Assembly: GCF_021601385.1 (NCBI RefSeq)
Contig: NZ_BQHO01000001.1
Span: 248,001-312,000, forward strand
Length of the DNA stretch: 64,000 nucleotides
Source of the DNA: Pseudomonas parasichuanensis
GTDB lineage: Bacteria > Pseudomonadota > Gammaproteobacteria > Pseudomonadales > Pseudomonadaceae
Direction: 5' to 3'
This document shows positions 55,389-63,910 of this stretch, one piece after another. Made by a program: the position numbers and the translations under genes. Below the pieces are notes generated by a model. The model was not told where the DNA came from. It saw only the letters and a program-made list of their open reading frames with translations, and made no database searches. Numbering within the stretch: the stretch's first letter is position 1; each line of letters opens with the position of its first letter.

Positions 55389-55474
55389 GGGGTGGGGTCT
55401 CGAGGGAGGGGGTTCAGCATAAATCAGATGTGTGTTCGAGAGGGTGTTGTTTTTGGGTTTTCGCGTTTTTAGGT

Positions 55475-55610
55475 TTGCTTGGTTTCTTGGTTTCTTGGTT
55501 TCTTGGTTTCTTGGCTGCTTAGTTGCTTAGTTGCTTAGTTGCTTAGTTGCTTAGTTGCTTAGTTGCTTGGTTGCTTGGTTGCTTGGTTGCTTGGTTGCTT
55601 GGTTGCTTGG
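55475..55610. repeat. Minisatellite: 17 tandem 8-bp units
   Basis: Seventeen uninterrupted eight-base units in blocks of variants: one ttgcttgg, four tttcttgg, one ctgcttag, five ttgcttag, six ttgcttgg. The strand composition is extremely biased (few A, T/G-rich top strand). It lies in a gap without genes. Confidence 0.97.
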
Positions 55611-55662
55611 TTGTGTTGGTTTTTATAGTTGTATGCGCATTCATTTGTGATATCGACGCGAA

Positions 55663-56326
55663 GTCACCTTTCCGCCCTTACGGCGGCTTACTTTGGTCTT
55701 GGCCAAAGTAAGCAAAGCCGCTCGCTCCCATCATACGGCCCCTACGCTGCGCTTCGGGGTCCCTTCGCTCCGGCGTCCTCCGGGCCCGCGCGGCCTCCGA
55801 CTTGCTGCGCAAGTCTACATCTCGCGCCTTCGGCTGCGCCGAAGGGTGCTGCGCACCAGGGCCCTCCAGACGCCTGCGCTCAGCCTCCTGAAGTCGCGAA
55901 GTTAGGGGCGGCGCCTGGGCTGGCGTTAGCTGTCGCTAGTTGGATTAAGTGGGAACTCAGGATTGCAATCGCTGGCAAGCCAGCTCCCACAGGTTTGAGC
56001 GAAACTTTCAGACTTTCGCGGTACCTGTGGGAGCCGGCTTGCCGGCGATAGGGCCCAATCAAACAACACATCAACAGCAGTCAAACCTAGATCGCAACAT
56101 CACTGCTCTTGATCTGCTCTTGATCTGCTCTTGATCTGTTTTTGCTTTTGCTTCTAAGCGCGCGATAGTCCAGGCAGCACAAATTGCGACTTCAGGAGGC
56201 CGAGCGGAAGGCGCCGGAGTCGAGGGGACCCCGGAGCGCAGCGCAGGGGCCGTATGATGGGAGCGAACGGCTTTGGTTACTTTGGCCACGACCAAAGTAA
56301 CCCGCCGTAAGGGCGGAAAGGTGACT
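55663..56326. repeat. Long imperfect inverted repeat
   Basis: The left arm (about 55663-55798) and right arm (about 56194-56326) are reverse complements with scattered differences. They begin at the outer ends with gtcacctttccgccctta and include ctcccatcatacggcccct. They enclose about 400 bases that contain a REP pair. No gene is seen in 55389-56452 as a whole. Confidence 0.85.
55970..56047. repeat. REP inverted repeat
   Basis: Facing 25-base arms (cgctggcaagccagctccca and its near-complement) within the long inverted repeat. Confidence 0.85.
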
Positions 56327-56382
56327 ATAAGTCGCCATCACCGCCGAATGCGCATGCATCTACCAAAACAAACACACTGAGA

Positions 56383-56442
56383 GCCGAAGCCGAAGCCGAA
56401 GCCGAAGCCGAAGCCGAAGCCGAAGCCGAAGCCGAAGCCGAA
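56383..56442. repeat. Microsatellite: 10 tandem gccgaa units
   Basis: Ten exact six-base units, followed by cccgaa. It lies 10 bases beyond the end of the LysR gene on the minus strand. Confidence 0.97.
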
Positions 56443-56452
56443 CCCGAAAACC

Positions 56453-57322
56453 TCAAACCCCCTCCCGAACCATCTCCAAAAACGTAGCCACCACCCGCCG
56501 CGTCCGCTGCTCACTCAAACACACCAGCGTCTCCGTCAAATGCCGCTGACAATCAACAATCGGCAACGCACACACCCGCGCATCAGCCCCAAACTCCGCC
56601 GCCGAAACCACCCCAACCCCAATCCCCACCACCACCGCCTCCCGCGCCGCCTCCCGGCCTTCCACTTGAATAGCCGAGCGAATCCGCAACCCCGCCCGCT
56701 GCATTTCCTCCTCCAGCGTCTGGCGCGTCACCGACCCCGGCTCACGCAGCACCAACGGCGTGTCATCCAGGTCCGCCAAGCTGATCGCCCCCCGGCTGGC
56801 CCAGGGATGCTGGTGCGAGACGAACGCCACCATCGGGTCACGCCGCATCGGCACGCAAAACAGCCGCTCATCGTCGACATCGCGCCCCAGCAGTGCCAGG
56901 TCGGCCTGGTAGCTGAACAGCCGCGCCAGCGACTCGTCGGTATTGCCTGTCTCGATCTTTACCTGGATCCCCGGGTAACGCTGGCAAAAGCGGGCGATCT
57001 GCGGCAACACATGCACAGGCGCATCCACCGCCAGGGTCAGGCTGCCGGTGTGCAGCGCGCGTGAGTCCTGCAGCAACTCAACGGCCTCTGCCTCGCAGGC
57101 GAACAGGCGCTGAGTCACCCCCAGCAGGCGCTCGCCCAGGTCGGTCAGCTGCACCGAACGCTTGTTGCGCTGGAACAGCAGCACACCAAAACGCTCCTCC
57201 AACTTGCGCACCTGGTCAGACACCGCCGGTTGGGTCAGGAACAGCTTCTGCGCCGCGCGGGTGAAGCTGCCTTGTTCGGCAACCGCATGAAAGGCTTTGA
57301 GTTGAGCGTGGGAAACCGACAT
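56453..57322 (-). CDS. LysR-family regulator, aminophosphonate-cluster type
   Basis: A 289-residue LysR protein of the CbbR-like group (HAQLKAFHAVAEQGSFTRAAQKLFLTQPAVSDQVRKLEERFG). Similar proteins accompany 2-aminoethylphosphonate catabolism genes. It is divergent from the OPA-type transporter and FAD oxidoreductase, with 264 bases between starts containing a palindrome at 57364-57378. The C-terminus reaches to 10 bases from a gccgaa microsatellite. Confidence 0.87.
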   Translation of the reverse strand: MSVSHAQLKAFHAVAEQGSFTRAAQKLFLTQPAVSDQVRKLEERFGVLLFQRNKRSVQLTDLGERLLGVTQRLFACEAEAVELLQDSRALHTGSLTLAVDAPVHVLPQIARFCQRYPGIQVKIETGNTDESLARLFSYQADLALLGRDVDDERLFCVPMRRDPMVAFVSHQHPWASRGAISLADLDDTPLVLREPGSVTRQTLEEEMQRAGLRIRSAIQVEGREAAREAVVVGIGVGVVSAAEFGADARVCALPIVDCQRHLTETLVCLSEQRTRRVVATFLEMVREGV

Positions 57323-57363
57323 CGAACACTCCGCTTACAAGCTGGGCTTATTTTTGAAATACG

Positions 57364-57378
57364 ATAAATCGATTTTAT
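57364..57378. promoter_or_regulatory. LysR-type palindrome in the divergent promoter region
   Basis: ATAAATCGATTTTAT has a ten-base perfect palindromic core (AAATCGATTT) and sits 42 bases upstream of the LysR start. This fits an autoregulatory LysR-binding site, but the evidence is symmetry and position only. Confidence 0.4.
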
Positions 57379-57586
57379 TTATCAGTCAGCAGCTGTTTCC
57401 ATGTGTTTCAACCCGACGCCATCGCCACAAGCGGTGGCCCCGGGCCATGGCTTCGCCCCGGTCACGCCAGACCGCCGCCGCCATCTGACCAAGTGACGTC
57501 CCTCCGTCACGCAGTGCGCACCACAACAACAAGACAGGCGTTTCTTCACATTCTGCCGGCACACTCAAGCAAGAGGTCAGAGTCAA

Positions 57587-58903
57587 ATGAATCAATCCCT
57601 GGGCGCCATCAAGCGTTGGCGCATGCAGATCTTCGCGATCACCTGGCTGGCCTACGCCGCCTTCTACTTCACCCGCAAAGCGTTCTCGGTGGCCAAGCTC
57701 GGCATCGGCGAAGACCCGACGTTCATGCTCGACAAGGCCGCCATGGCCAACCTCGACGCCATCTACCTGGCCGCCTACGCCGTGGGCCAGTTCACCTGGG
57801 GCATGCTCGCCGACCGCTTCGGGCCGCGTGTGGTGGTACTCGGTGGGCTGCTGATCTCGGCAGCCGCGGCAGTGGTGATGGGCAGCTACGCGACCTTCCC
57901 GATCTTCGCCACCTGCATGCTGATCCAGGGCCTGGCGCAGTCCACCGGCTGGGCCGGGCTGTGCAAGAACATCGGCAGTTTCTTCCCGGCCTCCCAGCGC
58001 GGGCGGGTGCTGGGGCTGTGGAGCTCGTGCTACGCCTTCGGCGGCCTGGTGGCTTCGCCGTTCGCCGGTTGGTGGGCCTACACCCTGGTCGGCACCTGGC
58101 ACGCGGCATTTTTCTCCAGCGCCGTGGTGGTGGCCTTGGTGGCCGTGCTGTTCTTCATCTTCCAGCGCAACAAACCCGAAGACGTCGGCCTGCCGGCGGT
58201 CGAGCCAGAGCCGCAAAGCATGGCGCCAGGGGGCAACCTGTGCAGCGTCTGGGCGCCGCTGCGCGAGATCCTGCGCAACCGCACCGTGCTCACCCTGGGC
58301 CTGGCCTACTTCATGTTGAAGCCGGCGCGCTACGCCATCCTGCTGTGGGGCCCGGTGATCGTCTTCGAACAGATGCCCTCGGTGGGCAAGGTCGGCGCGG
58401 CGATCATCCCCACCGCCTTCGAGCTGGCCGGGCTGCTTGGCCCGATCATCATCGGCCTGGCCTCGGACAAACTGTTCGGCGCCCGGCGCATGCCGGCCTG
58501 CGTGATCAGCCTGCTGCTGCTGACCATGGCCCTGGCCGGCTTCATGGCGGCCATGCACAGCGGCAGCGTGGTGCTGGTGGTGGCCCTGCTGTTCGTCATG
58601 GGCCTGACCCTGTACGGCCCCGACTCGATGATCAGCGGCGCGGCAGCCATCGACTTCGGCACCGCCAAGGCCGGTGCCACCGCGGCAGGCTTCGTCAACG
58701 GTTGCGGTTCGGTGGGCGCGGTGCTCGGCGGCCTGCTGCCGGGGTATTTCGACAGCGTCACGGTGTTCATCGTCTTTGCCGGCACCGCGCTGTTCTCCGC
58801 CCTGGTGCTGATCCCGCACTGGAACAGCCGCCCGGCCAGCGCCACTGCGGCCAATGACGTGGCCCCCAACACCAGCATGGCGATCAAGCCACTGCGTACT
58901 TGA
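57587..58903 (+). CDS. OPA-type MFS transporter (organophosphate/phosphonate-like)
   Basis: A 438-residue, 12-helix transporter of the organophosphate:phosphate antiporter branch (GlpT/UhpC-like). It has WLAYAAFYFTRKAFSVAK in helix 1, GQFTWGMLADRFGPR after helix 2, and QGLAQSTGWAGLCKNIGSFFP. It lies between a LysR gene and an FAD oxidoreductase gene and likely imports the substrate of the latter, perhaps an aminophosphonate. agagg is upstream of the ATG; the next gene starts 14 bases after the stop. Confidence 0.88.
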   Translation: MNQSLGAIKRWRMQIFAITWLAYAAFYFTRKAFSVAKLGIGEDPTFMLDKAAMANLDAIYLAAYAVGQFTWGMLADRFGPRVVVLGGLLISAAAAVVMGSYATFPIFATCMLIQGLAQSTGWAGLCKNIGSFFPASQRGRVLGLWSSCYAFGGLVASPFAGWWAYTLVGTWHAAFFSSAVVVALVAVLFFIFQRNKPEDVGLPAVEPEPQSMAPGGNLCSVWAPLREILRNRTVLTLGLAYFMLKPARYAILLWGPVIVFEQMPSVGKVGAAIIPTAFELAGLLGPIIIGLASDKLFGARRMPACVISLLLLTMALAGFMAAMHSGSVVLVVALLFVMGLTLYGPDSMISGAAAIDFGTAKAGATAAGFVNGCGSVGAVLGGLLPGYFDSVTVFIVFAGTALFSALVLIPHWNSRPASATAANDVAPNTSMAIKPLRT

Positions 58904-58917
58904 AGGAAAGCGAAGCG

Positions 58918-60309
58918 ATGAGACCGTTCTGGCTGCAACAGGCGCTGGACCAGGAAGACGAGGCCCTATGCCCAGCCTTGCAGGGCGACGCACGCTGCGA
59001 CGTGTGCATCGTCGGCGGCGGCTACACCGGGCTGTGGACCGCGTTGATGATCAAGGAGCAGGCGCCGCAGCTGGATGTGATGCTGATCGAGGCGGATATC
59101 TGCGGTGCCGGGGCCAGTGGTCGCAACGGTGGCTGTGCGCTGTCCTGGTCGGCCAAGTACTTCACCCTGGAGCGGTTGTTCGGGGTGCAGGAGGCGGTGC
59201 GCCTGGTCAGCGAGTCGGAACGCAGCATCGCAGCCATCGGCGCGTTCTGCGCCGACAACGGCATCCGCTGCGATTTCCGCATGGACGGCACCCTGTACAC
59301 CGCCACCAACCGGGCCCAGCTCGGTGGCACCGACGCGGTGATCGCGGCGCTGGAACGGCGCGGTATCAACTCGTTCCAGCGCCTCGGGCTTGCACAGTTG
59401 CAACGCCTGGCGGGCTCCGAGCGCCACCTGGAGGGCTGGTACTCACCGGCCGCCGCCACCGTGCAGCCCGGGCGGCTGGTGCGCGGCTTGCGCCGGGTCG
59501 CCCTGCAGCGCGGCGTGCGCATCCACGAAGGCACGGCGATGACCGGGCTGGAGCATGGGGCGCCGGCGCAGGTGCGTACCCGCGCCGGCACCATCCGTGC
59601 CGACCGCGTGGTGCTGGGCCTCAACGCCTGGATGGCGAGGGCCTTCCCGCAGTTCGAGCGCAGCGTGGCGATCGTTTCCAGCGACATGGTGATCACCGAG
59701 CCGTGCCCGGAACTGTTGCGCCAGATTGGCCTGGACAGCGGCGTCAGCGTGCTCGACTCACGGATCTTCGTGCACTACTACCACAACACCTCCGATGGTC
59801 GGCTGATGCTCGGCAAGGGCGGCAATACCTTCGCCTATGGCGGGCGCATGCTGCCGGTGTTCGACCAGCCATCGCCGTACCAGCCGCTGCTGCGCGAAAG
59901 CCTGGCCGATTTCTTCCCGGCCCTGGCCGAGGTGCCGCTGGCGGCGAGCTGGAACGGGCCGTCCGACCGCTCTGTCACCGGTCTGCCGTTCTTTGGCCGG
60001 CTCGATGGGCAGGGCAATGTGTTCTATGGCTTTGGCTATTCGGGCAGCGGGGTAGGGCCGTGCCACATGGGCGGGCAGATTCTCTCGTCCCTGGCCCTGG
60101 GCCTGGACAACCCCTGGACCCGCTCGCCGTTGATCAAGGGGCCGCTGGGGCAGTTCCCGCCGGAGCCGATTCGCTACCTCGGCTCGCTGATGGTGCGCAA
60201 TGCCATCCGGCGCAAGGAGCACGCCGAGGATCGCGGCGCCAGGCCGCGGCGGCTGGATGTGCGGCTGGCCAAGTTCGCGGCGGCGGCGGGCAAGGCCGAC
60301 AAGGGCTGA
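58918..60309 (+). CDS. FAD-dependent DAO-type oxidoreductase, putative aminophosphonate oxidase
   Basis: A 463-residue flavoenzyme of the D-amino-acid-oxidase fold. The dinucleotide site is CDVCIVGGGYTGLWTA, then GAGASGRNGGCALSW, with the second FAD block GFGYSGSGVGPCHMGG near the C-terminus. It looks like the family proposed to oxidise amino-phosphonates such as 2-aminoethylphosphonate or N-methyl forms. aagga is nine bases before ATG 58918. It is co-transcribed with the transporter. An ordinary amine oxidase is the alternative. Confidence 0.85.
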   Translation: MRPFWLQQALDQEDEALCPALQGDARCDVCIVGGGYTGLWTALMIKEQAPQLDVMLIEADICGAGASGRNGGCALSWSAKYFTLERLFGVQEAVRLVSESERSIAAIGAFCADNGIRCDFRMDGTLYTATNRAQLGGTDAVIAALERRGINSFQRLGLAQLQRLAGSERHLEGWYSPAAATVQPGRLVRGLRRVALQRGVRIHEGTAMTGLEHGAPAQVRTRAGTIRADRVVLGLNAWMARAFPQFERSVAIVSSDMVITEPCPELLRQIGLDSGVSVLDSRIFVHYYHNTSDGRLMLGKGGNTFAYGGRMLPVFDQPSPYQPLLRESLADFFPALAEVPLAASWNGPSDRSVTGLPFFGRLDGQGNVFYGFGYSGSGVGPCHMGGQILSSLALGLDNPWTRSPLIKGPLGQFPPEPIRYLGSLMVRNAIRRKEHAEDRGARPRRLDVRLAKFAAAAGKADKG

Positions 60310-60422
60310 CCCGCGAAGAAGCTGATGCGATTTCTTGTCGATCACCCGCCCGAGGGCGTATAAACTCTCCCCACTTTTGGCCGGTCGCTTCCTGAACCGG
60401 CCCTTGAAACAAGAGAGTTGAA

Positions 60423-61133
60423 ATGGGCGCACAGTGGAAAGCCAAGCATAGAGAGACCGCGGCCAACGCCAAGGGCAAGATCATGGGCAAGCTGGCCAAG
60501 GAGATCCAGATCGCCGCCAAATCCGGCGCCGACCCGGACATGAACCCGCGCCTGCGCCTGGCCATCGTCCAGGCCAAGAAAGCCTCGATGACCCGTGAAA
60601 CCCTCGAACGCGCGATCAAGAAAGGCGCCGGCCTGGACGGCGAGGCCGTGCAGTACCACGCGGTCAGCTACGAAGGCTTCGCCCCGCACCAGGTGCCGTT
60701 GATCGTCGAGTGCCTGACCGACAACGTCAACCGTACCGTGGCCCAGATCCGCGTGCTGTTCCGCAAGGGCCAGCTGGGTGCCAGCGGCTCGGTGGCCTGG
60801 GACTTCAACCACGTCGGCCTGATCGAGGCCACCCCGGAAGGCGACGCCGATCCGGAAATGGCCGCCATCGAAGCCGGCGCCCAGGATTTTGAAGAAGGCG
60901 AGGAAGAGGGTTCGACCCTGTTCATCACCGATACCACCGACCTCGACGCCGTGCAAAAGGCCCTGCCTGAGCAAGGCTTCACCGTCACCTCGGCGAAGAT
61001 CGGCTACACCCCGAAGAACCCGGTAAGCGCCGCCAGCCTGAGCGCCGAAGCGCTGGCCGAGGTTGAAGCGTTCCTCGAAGCGATCGACGAGAACGAAGAC
61101 GTGCAGAACGTCTATGTCGGCCTGACCGAGTAA
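60423..61133 (+). CDS. YebC/PmpR-family protein (YeeN-like)
   Basis: A 236-residue protein of the YebC family, linked to transcriptional control and to relief of ribosome stalling. The typical three-domain sequence is present ([47 protein letters not shown]). The N-terminus [11 protein letters not shown] and the lack of the MAGHSKW start place it with the YeeN-like second paralogue, not the ruv-linked YebC. It is alone and followed by a REP pair. Confidence 0.92.
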   Translation: MGAQWKAKHRETAANAKGKIMGKLAKEIQIAAKSGADPDMNPRLRLAIVQAKKASMTRETLERAIKKGAGLDGEAVQYHAVSYEGFAPHQVPLIVECLTDNVNRTVAQIRVLFRKGQLGASGSVAWDFNHVGLIEATPEGDADPEMAAIEAGAQDFEEGEEEGSTLFITDTTDLDAVQKALPEQGFTVTSAKIGYTPKNPVSAASLSAEALAEVEAFLEAIDENEDVQNVYVGLTE

Positions 61134-61149
61134 CCCTGGGGCCGTGTGC

Positions 61150-61240
61150 GGCCCTATCGCCGGCAAGCCGCGCCGGCGAACCGCGGCTCCCACAGGAAAG
61201 TGCAAGACCCTGTGGGAGCCGGCTTGCCGGCGATAGGGCC
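61150..61240. repeat. REP inverted repeat
   Basis: Outer arms of 20 bases are perfect complements (ggccctatcgccggcaagcc). The left copy carries about 13 extra bases (gcgccggcgaacc) compared with the right. Confidence 0.85.
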
Positions 61241-61266
61241 AACGCCTTCAATAACAGGCCACCTGC

Positions 61267-62211
61267 ATGCACCCCACCTTCGCCTCCCTCAGCCTCGCCC
61301 ACCTGCGCACTCTCGACTGCCTTTTGCAGCTGAAAAACCTCAGCCATGCCGCCGAGCGCCTGGGCTGCAGCCAGCCCGCACTGAGCCGCCAGTTGGCCCA
61401 CCTGCGCGAAGCCTTCGACGACCCACTGCTGGTGCGCCAGGGCCGTGGCTACGTGCTCAGCGAGCACGCCGAGGCACTGGTGGAACCGCTGCGCCAGGTG
61501 CTTGAAGAACTCAATGCCCTGCGCCAACCGGCGGCCTTCGACCCGGCCCGCTGCGAACGGCGCTTCTGCCTGGCGGCCTCGGACTACGTGGCCGAACACA
61601 TGCTGCCGCAGCTGGTGGCGGCGCTTGAGCATGAGGCCCCGGGGGTGTCGCTGGAGTACCGCACCTGGCAGGCCGGGCAATATGCCTTGCTCGCCAGTGG
61701 CGAGATCGACCTGGCCACCACGCTGTTCGACGAATCGCCGCCCAACCTGCACGGCCGCCTGCTGGGCGAGGACCGCGCGGTGTGCCTGATGCGCCATGAT
61801 CACCCGCTTACCGCCCAGGCCGAACTGAATCAGGACGACTACCTGGCCTGTAAGCACGTGCGGGTGTCCGGCGGCGGCGACAAGGACAGCTTCATCGACC
61901 GCCACCTGCGCACCCAGGGCCTGCAGCGGCGGGTCAGCCTGGAAGTGCCGTTCTTCAGTGCCATGGTGCCGGTGATCGGTAGCGGCCAGGCGCTGGCCAC
62001 GGTGCCCGAGCATATCGCCCGCCAGCTGGCCCGCCTGCATGGGCTGGCCTGGCGACCGCTGGGCTTCGTCGAACATACCCAGCGCTACTGGGTGGTGTGG
62101 CACCAGCGCCTGCAGGCCTCGGCCGAGCATCGCTGGCTGCGCAACCGGGTGTTCGAGCTGTGGCGCCAGTCGCAGTTCGGCGTGCAGGGCGGGCATGCGC
62201 CTTTGCCATAG
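61267..62211 (+). CDS. LysR-family regulator next to the decarboxylase
   Basis: A 314-residue LysR protein with an N-terminal winged helix (LRTLDCLLQLKNLSHAAERLGCSQPALSRQLAHLREAF) and a NahR/NodD-like effector domain (FCLAASDYVAEHMLPQLVAAL). It reads in the same direction as the decarboxylase gene, 189 bases upstream, with a perfect REP hairpin between them. A regulatory link is plausible but not shown. Confidence 0.9.
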   Translation: MHPTFASLSLAHLRTLDCLLQLKNLSHAAERLGCSQPALSRQLAHLREAFDDPLLVRQGRGYVLSEHAEALVEPLRQVLEELNALRQPAAFDPARCERRFCLAASDYVAEHMLPQLVAALEHEAPGVSLEYRTWQAGQYALLASGEIDLATTLFDESPPNLHGRLLGEDRAVCLMRHDHPLTAQAELNQDDYLACKHVRVSGGGDKDSFIDRHLRTQGLQRRVSLEVPFFSAMVPVIGSGQALATVPEHIARQLARLHGLAWRPLGFVEHTQRYWVVWHQRLQASAEHRWLRNRVFELWRQSQFGVQGGHAPLP

Positions 62212-62282
62212 GAGCTATGCGCGAAGCGGGGTTATTCGTGAGGCTATGGCGGCCTAGACTGATCGGCATTGTGTTGTCTGCG

Positions 62283-62363
62283 CCGGCCTCATCGCTGGCA
62301 AGCCAGCTCCCACAGGGCTCGAGCCGATACCTGTGGGAGCTGGCTTGCCAGCGATGAGGCCGG
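62283..62363. repeat. REP inverted repeat with perfect 33-base arms
   Basis: 62283-62315 and 62331-62363 are exact reverse complements, with a 15-base centre. It belongs to the 'gctggcaagccagctcccac' family also found in the 48969 element and at 55970. Confidence 0.92.
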
Positions 62364-62400
62364 AACAGGCAGCCAAAGCCAGCAACCAAGGAGCCCGCCA

Positions 62401-63813
62401 GTGACCCCCGAACAATTCCGCCAACACGGCCACCAACTGATCGACCTGATCGCCGACTACCGCCAGACCGTCGCCGAACGCCCGGTGATGGCCCAGGTCG
62501 AGCCCGGCTACCTCAAGGCCGCCTTGCCCGGCGCCGCGCCGCAGCAGGCCGAGCCCTTCGACGCCATCCTCAAGGACGTCGACCAACTGTTGATGCCCGG
62601 CCTGTCCCACTGGCAGCACCCGGACTTCTACGGCTACTTCCCCTCCAACGGCACCCTGTCGTCGGTGCTGGGTGACTTCCTCAGCACCGGCCTGGGCGTG
62701 CTCGGCCTGTCCTGGCAATCCAGCCCGGCCCTGAGCGAGCTGGAAGAAACCACCCTGGACTGGCTGCGCCAGCTGCTGGGGCTGTCCGGCCAGTGGAGCG
62801 GGGTGATCCAGGACACCGCCTCCACCAGCACCCTGGTAGCGCTGATCTGTGCCCGCGAACGTGCCACCGACCACGCCCAGGTGCATGGCGGCCTGCAGGC
62901 CCAGGCCAAGCCATTGATCGTCTATGTCAGCGCCCACGCCCACAGTTCGGTGGACAAGGCCGCGCTGCTGGCCGGTTTCGGCCGCGACAACATCCGCCTG
63001 ATCGCCACCGACGAACAGTTCGCCATGCGCCCCGAGGCGCTGCGCGAAGCCATCGAACAAGACCTCGCCGCCGGCAACCAGCCCTGCGCCGTGGTCGCCA
63101 CCACCGGTACTACCACCACTACGGCGCTCGACCCGCTGCGCCCGATCGGCGAGATCGCCCAGGCCAACCAACTGTGGCTGCATGTCGACTCGGCGATGGC
63201 CGGCTCGGCGATGATCCTCCCCGAATGCCGCTGGATGTGGGATGGCATCGAGCTGGCCGACTCGGTGGTGGTCAACGCCCACAAGTGGCTGGGCGTGGCC
63301 TTCGACTGCTCCATCTATTACGTGCGCGATCCGCAGCACCTGATCCGGGTGATGAGCACCAACCCCAGCTACCTGCAGTCGGCGGTCGATGGCGAGGTGA
63401 AGAACCTGCGTGACTGGGGTATCCCGCTGGGCCGCCGGTTCCGCGCGCTGAAGCTGTGGTTCATGCTGCGCAGCGAAGGCGTCGAGGCCCTGCAACAACG
63501 CCTGCGCCGCGACCTGGACAATGCCCGCTGGCTGGCGGAACAGGTCGAAGCGTCGGCTGAGTGGGAACTGCTGGCGCCGGTGCAGTTGCAGACCCTGTGC
63601 ATCCGCCACTGCCCCGCGGGGCTGCAAGGCGAGGCGCTGGATGCCCATACCCGTGGCTGGGCGGACCGGTTGAACGCATCGGGCGATGCCTATGTCACCC
63701 CGGCCACCCTGAACGGCCGCTGGATGGTGCGGGTGTCGGTGGGCGCGCTGCCGACCGAGCGTGAGCATGTGCAGCGGTTGTGGACAGGTTTGCAGGCTGT
63801 TGTGAGGCGCTGA
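62401..63813 (+). CDS. PLP-dependent aromatic L-amino-acid decarboxylase
   Basis: A 470-residue group II decarboxylase (DOPA/tryptophan/tyrosine decarboxylase type) making aromatic amines and CO2. Key features: HPDFYGYFPSNGTLSSVLGD, the substrate-side HSSVDKAALLAGFG, TTGTTTTTALDPL, HVDSAMAGSA, and the PLP lysine in VVNAHKWLGVAFD. The start is GTG with aaggag seven bases upstream. P. putida has a DOPA-preferring decarboxylase of this length; the same identity is likely, but substrate preference is not visible. Confidence 0.93.
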   Translation: MTPEQFRQHGHQLIDLIADYRQTVAERPVMAQVEPGYLKAALPGAAPQQAEPFDAILKDVDQLLMPGLSHWQHPDFYGYFPSNGTLSSVLGDFLSTGLGVLGLSWQSSPALSELEETTLDWLRQLLGLSGQWSGVIQDTASTSTLVALICARERATDHAQVHGGLQAQAKPLIVYVSAHAHSSVDKAALLAGFGRDNIRLIATDEQFAMRPEALREAIEQDLAAGNQPCAVVATTGTTTTTALDPLRPIGEIAQANQLWLHVDSAMAGSAMILPECRWMWDGIELADSVVVNAHKWLGVAFDCSIYYVRDPQHLIRVMSTNPSYLQSAVDGEVKNLRDWGIPLGRRFRALKLWFMLRSEGVEALQQRLRRDLDNARWLAEQVEASAEWELLAPVQLQTLCIRHCPAGLQGEALDAHTRGWADRLNASGDAYVTPATLNGRWMVRVSVGALPTEREHVQRLWTGLQAVVRR

Positions 63814-63910
63814 CAAGCGCAAGATCCGATAGGCCAGGGGCCTCGCCATCAAGATCAATACCGATTAGTCGGCGGTTTGAATGAGCAGGTCCCTAGGCCG
63901 TTGGTATGTA

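Noticed and set aside
55475-56442. CRISPR-like repetition
   Set aside because: The units are contiguous 8-bp and 6-bp repeats without spacers, and there are no cas genes. They are simple-sequence arrays.
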